From an uncultured Granulosicoccus sp. (GTDB lineage: Bacteria; Pseudomonadota; Gammaproteobacteria; Granulosicoccales; Granulosicoccaceae), in contig CANMQI010000018.1 of the NCBI GenBank assembly GCA_947499955.1, positions 1-64,000 on the forward strand: a stretch of DNA of 64,000 bases, read 5' to 3'. The notes under the pieces are model-generated. The model did no database searches. It had not been told where the DNA came from and worked only from the letters and a program-made list of their open reading frames with translations. Of this stretch, positions 35,014 through 43,003 are shown in pieces (position 1 is the stretch's first letter; each line of letters begins with the position of its first letter). The position numbers and the translations under genes are program-made.

Positions 35014-36404
35014 GTACAACCGTGAACCTGCCGCTCGCTCTGGAACTGGCCTGGTTTGCAGCAACCGTGCTGTTTGTCATCGGCCTGCGCAGATTGAGTT
35101 CACCGACACGAGCCCGTTCCGGCATCTGGTGTGCTGGCGGCGGCATGTCGCTGGCCATCATCGCCACGGCCCTGCATCCGGGGCTTGGCGGCAATCATTC
35201 CCTGATTCTGGCGGCCATGGCGCTCGGCGGTGGTGTTGCGCTGCTGCATGCCCGGCGAGTCGACATGGCCAACATCCCGCAGGTGGTTGCCCTCTACAAC
35301 GGTCTGGGTGGCATTGCCGCCGCCGGAATCGGCATACTGGTACTGCTGCATGTGACTCAATACGGCCCCATGGTGAAGGCACTGGCGGTGCTCAGTGGCC
35401 TGATCGGTTGCATCTCCTTTGCCGGTTCCATGTTTGCCTATCTGCGCCTGACCGGTCGCTTTTCACGTCGCGAGGACTTTGCCAAGCGGCAGGTCGCCTA
35501 TCTGGCCAACGGCGCCCTGGTGCTGCTGCTCGGGCTGATACTGGCAACCTCAGCCACTGCCCACCCATTCCTGTTGTTGGCTTTTGCCATTCTGTCGATC
35601 AGCTTCGGCTTGCTGATGACCTTGCCGACATCGGCAGCCGACATGCCGGTCCTGATCTCCATGTACAACGCCTTGACGGGCCTGGCCGTGGCGCTGGATG
35701 GATTCGTACTCGAGAATCCCACCATGATGGTGGCAGGCACCATCGTGTTTGCTGCCGGTTCCCTGTTGACTCGACTGATGGCCCGAGCCGTCAACAGGCG
35801 CTTGACGGAAATCATGTATTCCGGTTTTGGTATCACTGCAGACGGGCAGAGCAGAACCCATGCCCGGGACCATGTGAACAAGATCGATGCCCGTGATGCT
35901 GCCGTTGACATGGCCTATGCCGACCGCATCCTGATCGTTCCCGGCTACGGTATGGCAACGGCTCAGGCCCAGCACAAGCTGCGGGAGCTGACGCAGTTGC
36001 TCGAGGAGCGCGGTGTCCACACCGGCTTTGCCATTCACCCGGTAGCGGGGCGTATGCCGGGGCATATGAATGTGTTGCTGGCTGAGGCGGGCGTGCCCTA
36101 CGAGAAAATCAGTGATCTGAACGATATCAACGCCGAGTTCTCGCAAGTCGACGTGGTTCTGGTGGTCGGCGCCAACGATATCGTCAACCCGGCAGCGCGT
36201 GATGATCCGGAGTCGCCGTTGTACGGTATGCCGATACTGGATGTCGATCAGGCCAAGCGGGTGATCGTGGTCAAGCGAGGCGACGGCACCGGTTATGCGG
36301 GTGTGGAAAATCCGCTGTTGTTCTCGCCCGTGACCCGCGTGCTGTTCGGTGATGCCCGTGATTCCGTGCAGGATCTGATCATGGCCATCAAGGGGCTGGA
36401 CTGA
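35010..36404 (+). CDS. pntB: NAD(P) transhydrogenase subunit beta
   Basis: A 464-residue subunit with about eight or nine N-terminal membrane helices (dII) and a C-terminal NADP(H)-binding domain (dIII) from about 285. Motifs include MPVLISMYNALTGLAVALDG, GYGMATAQAQHKL (nucleotide loop), HPVAGRMPGHMNVLLAEA, GANDIVNPAARDDPESPLYG, and VVKRGDGTGYAGVENPLL. The enzyme couples proton entry to NADPH formation. It is the last gene of the three-gene operon; a palindrome follows at once. Confidence 0.95.
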   Translation: MSTTVNLPLALELAWFAATVLFVIGLRRLSSPTRARSGIWCAGGGMSLAIIATALHPGLGGNHSLILAAMALGGGVALLHARRVDMANIPQVVALYNGLGGIAAAGIGILVLLHVTQYGPMVKALAVLSGLIGCISFAGSMFAYLRLTGRFSRREDFAKRQVAYLANGALVLLLGLILATSATAHPFLLLAFAILSISFGLLMTLPTSAADMPVLISMYNALTGLAVALDGFVLENPTMMVAGTIVFAAGSLLTRLMARAVNRRLTEIMYSGFGITADGQSRTHARDHVNKIDARDAAVDMAYADRILIVPGYGMATAQAQHKLRELTQLLEERGVHTGFAIHPVAGRMPGHMNVLLAEAGVPYEKISDLNDINAEFSQVDVVLVVGANDIVNPAARDDPESPLYGMPILDVDQAKRVIVVKRGDGTGYAGVENPLLFSPVTRVLFGDARDSVQDLIMAIKGLD

Positions 36405-36435
36405 ACGACAGCCTGTCGTACACAGCCTGTCGTAC
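36405..36435. terminator. Palindrome and 14-bp direct repeat after pntB
   Basis: ACGACAG-C-CTGTCGT (36405-36419) is a perfect 7-bp inverted repeat just after the pntB stop. The 14-bp unit ACAGCCTGTCGTAC is then present twice in tandem (36408-36435). It could fold as the 3' end structure of the pnt mRNA, but the one-nucleotide loop and lack of a T-run make a classical terminator doubtful. Confidence 0.45.
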
Positions 36436-36610
36436 AAGGAGTTGCGTTATCCCCTACTGGCATCGACCCTGGCGCTTGGCGTATCGATGGATCAGGATGT
36501 CGTGCTGATCAGTGTTTGGTCGATGTGCTGCGGGATCCGACATCGGCCACACTGTCTGTCGTGTTCATCAAGGCCGAAATCGTCTGACATCTCATGACCG
36601 AGCGTGTCCG

Positions 36611-36672
36611 GACTTGTCTGGGCTTGTCTGGGCTTGTCTGGGCTTGTCTGGGCTTGTCTGGGCTTGTCTGGG
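36611..36672. repeat. Decamer tandem array (GGCTTGTCTG)n
   Basis: Six contiguous copies of the 10-bp unit GGCTTGTCTG, the first with one change (GACTTGTCTG), followed by GG of a further copy. It is non-coding. The unit is unrelated to the octamer at the window start or the heptamers near 47.6 kb. Confidence 0.95.
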
Positions 36673-36812
36673 CAGCGGCTGCTGGTGTGTACTGAATTAC
36701 AGTTCGTGCTCCCGGCGGGGTGGCAATTGTTCTGTCGCGTACCGGTATGTAACGGTTAAATGACTGGAATTTGTCGCGTTTCGGGGTTGACGATCTGGAA
36801 ATACGCTTGGGC

Positions 36813-36821
36813 TTATACACA
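36813..36821 (+). promoter_or_regulatory. DnaA-box-like site TTATACACA
   Basis: TTATACACA is identical to the R2 DnaA box of E. coli oriC. It lies on the left of the AT-rich stretch upstream of priA. By itself such a 9-mer could be chance; the two further sites within 200 bp make it notable. Binding is inferred only. Confidence 0.4.
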
Positions 36822-36989
36822 ATGCTTCAGATCGCTTGTGGAAAGTCTGAAAATCGTGTATTGGCTCTTTTTCAGTCTCCGGATTTTTTTGTAAGTGCTT
36901 GATAATAAAGGATATATTTTTATTTTTTGTCATTTCAACCACAATCTTCAAATACGGCCGTGCGTCACAGGAGCGCCGCTTTCCAAACC

Positions 36990-37010
36990 TTGTCCACATA
37001 GTTATCCACA
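36990..37010 (+). promoter_or_regulatory. Paired DnaA-box-like sites TTGTCCACA and TTATCCACA
   Basis: TTGTCCACA (36990-36998) and the consensus box TTATCCACA (37002-37010) are in the same orientation, 3 bp apart. They lie just right of the AT-rich segment and 120 bp before the priA start. Adjacent same-strand strong and weak boxes are typical of DnaA-binding clusters. Whether this is an origin or a regulatory site cannot be decided from sequence alone. Confidence 0.45.
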
Positions 37011-37129
37011 GATTTGCGAGGCGGTTGTGAGTATTCTGGCGCTGGAGATCTCCGGTTTTGACGCTATCGTCATGTGCCCGGCAGTTCCGTCTGCGCTCGA
37101 TCATTTTTCACAGAGACTTTGCTAAGCGC

Positions 37130-39316
37130 ATGAATCCCTTGGTACAAGTCGCCGTGAAGTCGCCGGTCTACGGCGTGTTCGATTATCGTTGGAAAGCCAG
37201 CTCACCCATTGTTGCCGGTACCCGTGTGACGGTGCCATTCGGACGCAGGCAGGTCATCGGTGTGGTGGTGGCTGCCATCGATCACAGTGACGTACCGTCG
37301 GGCAAGCTGCGCTCTGTGCACAAGGTTCATGATGAAAAGCCGGTTCTGCCGGAAGATCTGCTCAAGTTGCTGCAATGGGCCAGTCGTTATTACCATCATC
37401 CGCTGGGTGAGGTGCTGGGTTCCGCATTGCCGGTGTTACTGCGCAAGGGCCATGAGGCTGTTATCGCCGAGCGAGACTATTATCGTTGGGTCCCGCATGA
37501 GCCGGAGACCGGCAAGTCGCGGGCAGCACCGGTGCAGCAGCGATTGCTGGATTATCTGCAAGGGCATGATGGCAGGCCGGTGGCTGTGGATGCGTTGCGT
37601 GCCATCAGCCCCGGCTGGCGTAAATCTCTGGAGTCCTTGCTGGCTCGTGGCTGGGTGGCATGCGACACCGCCAAGGAGGTGCCACGTAACAATGCGGCAG
37701 AAACCGGACCCGCGTTATCAGATGAGCAGGCTGTTGCTGTGGAGGCCGTCAAGGGACAACTGGGCAGTTTTGCCAGCTTCCTGTTGCGAGGTGTCACTGG
37801 CAGTGGCAAGACGGAGGTCTATCTGCGCTGTATCGAGGAGGCCTGCAGGCGTGGACTTCAGTCGCTGGTACTGGTGCCGGAAATTTCCCTGACGCCGCAG
37901 CTGATGAGCCGCTTCGAGCGACGTATCAGTGGCTGTCTGGTCAGTCTGCATTCCGGACTCAATGATACTGAACGGTTGCAGAACTGGCTGTGTGCTGCGG
38001 AAGGACATGCCGATGTCGTCATCGGTACTCGCTCATCGATACTCGCCGCCCTGCCAAGACTGGGGCTGATCATCATCGACGAGGAACACGATGGTTCGCT
38101 GAAGCAGCAGGATGGTTTTCGCTATCACGCGCGTGATCTGGCTCTGATGCGGGCACGAGATCGTCACTGCCCGGTCGTGCTCGGCACCGCCACGCCATCG
38201 TTCGAAACACTCAACAATGTCAAGGCCGGGAGATTCAAGGAGCTACGACTGACGCAGCGCGCGGGGGATGCCATTCCCCCTGTCATGAATCTGCTGGATA
38301 TTCGCAGACGCAAGCTCATCGAAGGCATGAGTGATCGACTGCTGGATGCCATTCGCGAGCATCTGGGCAAGGATGGACAGGCGCTGGTGTTCATCAACCG
38401 ACGCGGTTTTGCGCCTACGTTGTTGTGCAATGACTGTGGGGCGGCGGCTGATTGCCGACGCTGCGATGCGCACATGACTGTCCATGTGCGCCAGAATCGC
38501 CTGCGCTGTCATCACTGCGGTTCCGAAAGGCCACTGCCCTCGGCATGCGACAGCTGCGGCTCTACCGAGCTTGACAGGGTGGGCTACGGTACCGAGCGCA
38601 TAACCGATGCCCTGCAGGTGGAATTCCCGGACGTGAACATTGCCCGGATCGATCGTGACAGCACGCGGCGCAAGGGGGCGCTGGAAGAGCAGCTTGACAA
38701 GGCGACGACGGGTGAAGCGCGTATTCTGGTGGGTACGCAGATGCTGGCCAAAGGGCACCATTTCCCGAAGTTGACGCTGGTGTGCATTCTGGATGCCGAT
38801 CGCGGATTGTTCGGCACCGATTTTCGTTCTCTGGAACACATGGCGCAGTTGATCGTGCAGGTGGCCGGTCGCGCCGGTCGGGAAACCCGGCAGGGTACGG
38901 TACTGATCCAGACACGCAATCCGGATAATCCGATGTTGCAGACTCTGGTAAAGGAAGGCTACGGCGCCTTTGCCGACATTGCCATGGCTGATCGACGCCT
39001 GGCAGATCTGCCGCCGTTCTCCTTCATGGCGCTGGTACGTGCCGAGGCCAGTAACGGGCAGGAAGCGCATGCCTTTCTGCAACAGGTGGCGGAGACCTTG
39101 ACTGCCGGTAAAAGCGGACGTCTGGATGTCATGGGGCCAGCGCCAGCGCCCATGGAACGCCTGGGTGGGCGATTCCGTGCGCAGTTGCTACTGCAGTCGG
39201 ATCGACGTTCGTTACTCAATGACAGTCTTGCACGTCTGTGCAGGCTGATCGATCAGTTGCCGGGAGCACGAAAATGTCGCTGGTCCATTGATGTGGATCC
39301 GGTAGATCTGTTCTGA
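37130..39316 (+). CDS. priA: Primosomal protein N', replication restart helicase
   Basis: A 728-residue 3'-5' DNA helicase that loads the replisome at stalled forks. The N-terminal DNA-binding domain starts NPLVQVAVKSPVYGVFDY. The helicase core has Walker A VTGSGKTEVYLR (about 223) and Walker B IIIDEEHDGSLKQQ. A zinc-binding region with eight Cys is visible (CNDCGAAADCRRC and CHHCGSERPLPSACDSCGS, about 440-485). Motifs V and VI include LVGTQMLAKGHHFP and VAGRAGR. Length matches E. coli PriA (732). I start at ATG 37130 because the family N-terminus begins there; an extension from 37058 has no homologous sense. It precedes argS as in Pseudomonas-like genomes. Confidence 0.95.
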   Translation: MNPLVQVAVKSPVYGVFDYRWKASSPIVAGTRVTVPFGRRQVIGVVVAAIDHSDVPSGKLRSVHKVHDEKPVLPEDLLKLLQWASRYYHHPLGEVLGSALPVLLRKGHEAVIAERDYYRWVPHEPETGKSRAAPVQQRLLDYLQGHDGRPVAVDALRAISPGWRKSLESLLARGWVACDTAKEVPRNNAAETGPALSDEQAVAVEAVKGQLGSFASFLLRGVTGSGKTEVYLRCIEEACRRGLQSLVLVPEISLTPQLMSRFERRISGCLVSLHSGLNDTERLQNWLCAAEGHADVVIGTRSSILAALPRLGLIIIDEEHDGSLKQQDGFRYHARDLALMRARDRHCPVVLGTATPSFETLNNVKAGRFKELRLTQRAGDAIPPVMNLLDIRRRKLIEGMSDRLLDAIREHLGKDGQALVFINRRGFAPTLLCNDCGAAADCRRCDAHMTVHVRQNRLRCHHCGSERPLPSACDSCGSTELDRVGYGTERITDALQVEFPDVNIARIDRDSTRRKGALEEQLDKATTGEARILVGTQMLAKGHHFPKLTLVCILDADRGLFGTDFRSLEHMAQLIVQVAGRAGRETRQGTVLIQTRNPDNPMLQTLVKEGYGAFADIAMADRRLADLPPFSFMALVRAEASNGQEAHAFLQQVAETLTAGKSGRLDVMGPAPAPMERLGGRFRAQLLLQSDRRSLLNDSLARLCRLIDQLPGARKCRWSIDVDPVDLF

Positions 39317-39400
39317 GTCAGCATTCTCACGCTCGGCAATACAGGGTCTCTCGGCGCGAGTGCTAGACTCGCCTGCCAAGAATCTGTGTGACGACCAGAT

Positions 39401-41155
39401 GTGAAAGACAGAATCGAACAAGACCTGGCGGAGGCACTGGCTGTGCTGCAGGCCAACGGTACGATTCCCGCGGACATCCACCCGACTATCGTCGTGACGC
39501 GCACACGCGATGCCGGTCACGGTGATTTCGCCTCCAATCTGGCCATGATGCTGGCCGGGCCTGCTGCTCGTGCACCGCGTGATATTGCGCGGGCGCTGAT
39601 CGAGGCATTGCCATCGTCAGAGGCCATTCGCGAAGTGTTTGTTGCAGGTCCGGGTTTCATCAATTTCTATCAGGCCGATGATGTGCTGTCGGCCGTGGTG
39701 AGGACGGTTCTGTCGCAGGGTGCGATGTTCGGTCGCGCTCAGGTGGGTGCCGGGCAACGGGTTATGGTGACATTCGTATCGGCCGATCTGGCCGGGCCTG
39801 TGAATGCGGGGCAAGGTCGCGGCGCGGCAGTGGGTGCCAGCATGGCCAATCTGATGGAAGCCGTCGGCTTCGAGGTGCAGCGCGAGTATCACGTCGATGA
39901 CGCAGGTCGACAGATGGACATTCTGGCCACCAGCGTATGGCTGGGATACCTGGACCTGGTCGGTGAGAGCGTCGATTTTCCGTGCGCTGGCTACGAGGGT
40001 AGCTGCATACTGAGCATCAGCCAGGCTTTACTGGACGAGCAGGGAGAACGCCTTCGTCATGCTGCAGCTACCGTGTTTGCGGATATCGACGCGGATGAAC
40101 CGGCTGGTGGCGACAAGGACAGGCACATCGACGCGCTGGTTCTGCGCGCGAAGGAACTGCTGGACGAAGCGGACTATCGACTGGTTTTCGATCGTGCCCT
40201 GCGTTGCGTTCTGGATGGCATCAGGCAGGATCTGGGGGAATTTGGAGTCCACTACGATCACGGGCTCAGCGAGCACAGCCTGAGCCATGACGCGCAGCGG
40301 ATCGTGGACAAGCTGGATGCGTCGGGTTATCTGTATGAAGAGGAGGGGGTGCGCTGGTTTCGTTCAACCGGGTTTGGTGACGACAAGGATCGGCCGCTGG
40401 ATCAGGCCAACGGGCAGAGCACCTGTCTTGCATCCGATATTGCCTGCATCGACAACAGGCTCGAAGGCGGCTTCGACAAGGTGCTTCATGTCGTCGGAGC
40501 GGAACAGCACGGTTACACGGCACGCAGGGCGGCTGCCTGTGAGGCGCTTGGCCATTCGCGTGAAAAAGTCGAATGTCTGCTCATCCAATCCACGATACTG
40601 TTTCGTGGTGATAAACCGGTATCGATGTCCACAGACTCCGGTTCAATCGTCACTGTCCGTGAACTGTGCGATGAAGTCGGCAAGGATGCTGCACGATTCT
40701 TCCATGTGATGCGCAAGTTCTCACAGCACCTCGATTTCGACCTCGACCTGGCCAGGTCGCAATCGAGCGATAACCCTGTTTATCATGTGCAATATGCCTA
40801 TGCACGCATCTGCAGCGTCATGCGACAGCTGGATCAGCGCAGGCTGACTTTCGACCAGGAAACCGGCCTGGCTGCACTGTCTCGTTTGGGTGAAACTGCC
40901 GAGACCAACCTCATGACTTTACTGGCAGGCTACCCCGAACTGATCCAGCGGGCGGCTCTGGCGCACGAACCGCATCAACTCACGGGATACTTGCGTGATC
41001 TGGCAAATGGTCTACACAGTTATTACAACGCGCACAAAGTGCTTGTCGATGATGACGAGCTACGGCATGCGAGACTGTGTTTATTGCTTGCTGTAAGGCA
41101 GGTTCTGGGTAACGGGTTGTCACTGATCGGTGTGTCGACCCCTGAGGTAATGTGA
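39401..41155 (+). CDS. Arginyl-tRNA synthetase homologue with eroded active-site motifs
   Basis: A 584-residue protein collinear with class Ia ArgRS along its whole length: N-terminal tRNA-binding domain (DAGHGDFASNLAMMLA), Rossmann domain (REYHVDDAGRQMDILATSVW) and DALR anticodon-binding domain (YLRDLANGLHSYYNAHKVLV). The gene sits at the canonical priA-argS-SPOR position. The catalytic signatures are altered. The HIGH region, normally of the form SANPTGPLHVGHGRGAA, reads SADLAGPVNAGQGRGAA, so HVGH has become NAGQ (135-138). The family's GADHHGY is GAEQHGY (368-369 changed). The loop equivalent to KMSKS, MSTRSG in this subgroup, is MSTDSG (Asp412). The reading frame is intact and the rest is well conserved, so it is probably an expressed protein without normal aminoacylation. 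The start is GTG 39401. Confidence 0.85.
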   Translation: MKDRIEQDLAEALAVLQANGTIPADIHPTIVVTRTRDAGHGDFASNLAMMLAGPAARAPRDIARALIEALPSSEAIREVFVAGPGFINFYQADDVLSAVVRTVLSQGAMFGRAQVGAGQRVMVTFVSADLAGPVNAGQGRGAAVGASMANLMEAVGFEVQREYHVDDAGRQMDILATSVWLGYLDLVGESVDFPCAGYEGSCILSISQALLDEQGERLRHAAATVFADIDADEPAGGDKDRHIDALVLRAKELLDEADYRLVFDRALRCVLDGIRQDLGEFGVHYDHGLSEHSLSHDAQRIVDKLDASGYLYEEEGVRWFRSTGFGDDKDRPLDQANGQSTCLASDIACIDNRLEGGFDKVLHVVGAEQHGYTARRAAACEALGHSREKVECLLIQSTILFRGDKPVSMSTDSGSIVTVRELCDEVGKDAARFFHVMRKFSQHLDFDLDLARSQSSDNPVYHVQYAYARICSVMRQLDQRRLTFDQETGLAALSRLGETAETNLMTLLAGYPELIQRAALAHEPHQLTGYLRDLANGLHSYYNAHKVLVDDDELRHARLCLLLAVRQVLGNGLSLIGVSTPEVM

Positions 41156-41158
41156 TTC

Positions 41159-41761
41159 ATGGCAAATGGCCGACAATCGGAAATGCATGGCAGTCGCCTG
41201 TGTGTACTGGCGCTGAGTTTGCTGGTCGGGCTGGTCTTCGGCTTCGTTGTGCTGTTGTCAAGGCTGCCGGTGGGGATGCCGGTGACAGACATGGCAGCGG
41301 CTGAAATGCAGTCCGAGGCGGGAGTGACGGGCTACCAGTTCTATTCGGTCCTGCCCGAGTCGACCATCGTCCACAGAGAGGCTGCCGTGCGTGAGGTCGT
41401 GCCCCCACCCGTGAAAGCCATACCGCCAGCCACACGCGTGGTGCCCGGAAGCGTGCAGAGTCTGTCAGCACGTGCTCTGGTATCCGAAAACTATGCCGAG
41501 ATTCCGGCCAACAGCGCCGGTCACGAGTCCTACTACCTGCAGGCAGGCAACTATCGGCAACTGGCCGACGCTGAAAAGACCCGCGCCTCGTTGCTGCTGC
41601 TTGGCCTTGAAGCCGTCATCGTCCCCCGCCAGGACAACAATGGCGTCATCGGTCACCGCGTCCGCATCGGCCCCTTCTTCGATCAGGAACGCATCAGCAC
41701 CGCCAAGGAACGCCTCAAGCGCCACGGCATCAACTACAAACTCATCCGCGTCACCGGCTGA
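41159..41761 (+). CDS. SPOR-domain cell-division/envelope protein (FtsN-like)
   Basis: A 200-residue bitopic membrane protein: a short cytosolic N-terminus, one TM helix (about 15-36, LCVLALSLLVGLVFGFVVLL), a Pro/Val-rich periplasmic linker, and a C-terminal SPOR domain (about 123-198, ESYYLQAGNYRQLADAEKT ... HRVRIGPFF). SPOR domains bind denuded glycan strands at division sites. It starts 3 bp after the argS-like gene. The priA-argS-SPOR order is the same as in Pseudomonas. I call it FtsN-like by architecture, not by proof of function. Confidence 0.85.
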   Translation: MANGRQSEMHGSRLCVLALSLLVGLVFGFVVLLSRLPVGMPVTDMAAAEMQSEAGVTGYQFYSVLPESTIVHREAAVREVVPPPVKAIPPATRVVPGSVQSLSARALVSENYAEIPANSAGHESYYLQAGNYRQLADAEKTRASLLLLGLEAVIVPRQDNNGVIGHRVRIGPFFDQERISTAKERLKRHGINYKLIRVTG

Positions 41762-41768
41762 CCCCAGC

Positions 41769-41785
41769 GGGTCGGACCATCGTAA
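41769..41785 (+). repeat. REP-like repeat copy 1 (GGGTCGGACC core)
   Basis: The core GGGTCGGACC (41769-41778) is followed by ATCGTAA. The same core followed by ACCGTAA occurs at 41890, and an inverted copy is at 42994. The three copies bracket the REP-associated tyrosine transposase gene. Confidence 0.7.
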
Positions 41786-41889
41786 GCATTTGATATAAAA
41801 GTATTTCACCCGTTAAATCAGCCGATATAAGCCCTTAAGCGGTACTTTTCGATCACCAAAAGGCCTGTTTAACACGCTCTGAACCCTCC

Positions 41890-41906
41890 GGGTCGGACCA
41901 CCGTAA
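41890..41906 (+). repeat. REP-like repeat copy 2 (GGGTCGGACC core)
   Basis: GGGTCGGACC (41890-41899) followed by ACCGTAA, in direct orientation to copy 1. The sequence after it (ATCACTGATCAACGG) differs from copy 1, so conservation is limited to about 17 bp. Confidence 0.7.
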
Positions 41907-42153
41907 ATCACTGATCAACGGATCTTTTGCACCCGAACACTGCCGCTTTTCCCCTTTGGCTGATCACACATGATCCCAACCGAGCAACGTCACCGAGATT
42001 GACCTCTGACAGTTCTCACTTCAAGCCCCTCATTCTTGCCACGTCGCATCTCATCATGTCTACTGGCTGAGCCGCCAGGCCTTTTCGCAGGAAGCGAAAT
42101 GCAATAACACCAATGTTCAATATCGTTAGCCACGGGTTCCAGGGAGGGAAACC

Positions 42154-42903
42154 ATGCCGCGAGCCAATCGCCACTTCATTGCCGGGCAAGTCTGGCATAT
42201 CACTCAACGCTGCCATCAGCGCGAGTTTCTACTGAAATTTCAGATGGACCGACGTCGCTGGCTTTACTGGTTGTATCAGGCGAAGCGCCGTTTCGGTCTG
42301 AGTGTGTTGAACTACATAGTCACATCCAACCATATTCATCTGCTGGTCCACGATAGCGGCAACAACGCAATACCGTCTGCCATGCAGCTGATCGCCGGGC
42401 GAACTGCTCAGGAATTCAACAAGCGTCAGGGGCGTACCGGCGCGTTCTGGGAAGATCGATATCACGCAACGGCCATCCAGACCGATAACCATCTGGCGCG
42501 TTGCATGGCCTACATCGATCTGAACATGGTGCGCGCCGGTGAAGTGTCGCATCCGGAAGAGTGGTCCTGCAGCGGCTACCATGAGGCCAAACATCCGCGT
42601 CGACGAGGCTCTCGTATCGACTTCGACAGTACCTGCCGCTTGTTGAAGTTCGACTCACCCAAGGAGCTGTTGATCGCGCGCGAGAGCTGGATTGACGATC
42701 AGATGTGCCACGGAAACCTCGAGCGCGAAGGCATGTGGACCGACAGCGCAGCGGTTGGCACGCTTGAATATGCCCTTATGATGAAGCGTGCAATGGGTAT
42801 CAGCAATCCCGGCCGACGTGCAAGGCCCGAGAAAGCAGGCAGTTTTGCCGTTCGCGAGCAGTTAGCGAGTTATCGGGTGAGAGGCAGTACACTGAGCCCC
42901 TAA
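42154..42903 (+). CDS. REP-associated tyrosine transposase (RAYT, Y1 HUH family)
   Basis: A 249-residue single-strand DNA transposase/nuclease of the IS200-like Y1 family. It has the HUH motif in SNHIHLLVHD (His60, His62), an upstream segment HITQRCHQREFLL, and the RAYT-typical helix ARCMAYIDLNMVRAGEVSHPEEW, which normally places the nucleophilic Tyr close by. A C-terminal extension of about 90 residues is present. RAYT proteins are domesticated, usually single-copy, and mobilise or maintain REP sequences. Here the GGGTCGGACC repeats on both sides fit that role. A strong GGGAGGG ribosome binding site supports ATG 42154. It interrupts an otherwise housekeeping gene order (SPOR gene to hrpA). 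Confidence 0.88.
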   Translation: MPRANRHFIAGQVWHITQRCHQREFLLKFQMDRRRWLYWLYQAKRRFGLSVLNYIVTSNHIHLLVHDSGNNAIPSAMQLIAGRTAQEFNKRQGRTGAFWEDRYHATAIQTDNHLARCMAYIDLNMVRAGEVSHPEEWSCSGYHEAKHPRRRGSRIDFDSTCRLLKFDSPKELLIARESWIDDQMCHGNLEREGMWTDSAAVGTLEYALMMKRAMGISNPGRRARPEKAGSFAVREQLASYRVRGSTLSP

Positions 42904-42986
42904 TCGGCCCCTTTTTGGGTCAAATATCCCTGTTCAAGAGCGAATACGAGCTGTATAGGCTCGTGTTCGTTTCAATTATCAACGAG

Positions 42987-43003
42987 TTATGACGGTCCGA
43001 CCC
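42987..43003 (-). repeat. REP-like repeat copy 3, inverted, overlapping the hrpA start
   Basis: GGTCCGACCC (42994-43003) is the reverse complement of GGGTCGGACC. Read on the minus strand, the copy continues GTCATAA, matching the NYCRTAA extension of copies 1 and 2. It lies in opposite orientation on the far side of the RAYT gene and includes the hrpA ATG and first codons. Confidence 0.7.

Larger units (their letters stand above)
36436..37129. other. Long non-coding region upstream of priA with AT-rich segment and DnaA-box-like sites
   Basis: With the preceding palindrome this is the longest stretch without a gene in the window. It contains a decamer tandem array (36611-36672) and an AT-rich stretch at about 36840-36955 that contrasts with the GC-rich surroundings. 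Three 9-mers match the DnaA-box consensus TTWTNCACA exactly or with one change. Candidate small reading frames here lack ribosome binding sites and coding character. It may be the priA promoter region, a DnaA-binding regulatory locus, or an origin-type element. Confidence 0.55.
41762..42153. other. Non-coding region with REP-like repeats upstream of the RAYT gene
   Basis: A 392-bp intergenic stretch, more AT-rich than its neighbours, between the SPOR gene and the tyrosine transposase gene. It holds two copies of the GGGTCGGACC repeat (41769 and 41890), about 120 bp apart. A good ribosome binding site (GGGAGGG) lies at its right end, 6 nt before ATG 42154. I see no ORF in it. Confidence 0.6.

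Noticed and set aside
36895..37125. Small open frame of 76 codons in the priA upstream region
   Set aside because: It starts in the AT-rich segment, has no ribosome binding site and crosses the DnaA-box-like sites; composition is not protein-like.
39401..41155. argS pseudogene
   Set aside because: The frame is intact for the full expected length, there are no internal stops, and both tRNA-binding domains are well conserved; loss is confined to active-site motifs.
41769..43003. Complete IS200/IS605 insertion sequence
   Set aside because: No TnpB gene, and the protein has RAYT features with REP-type repeats rather than IS left and right end hairpins.
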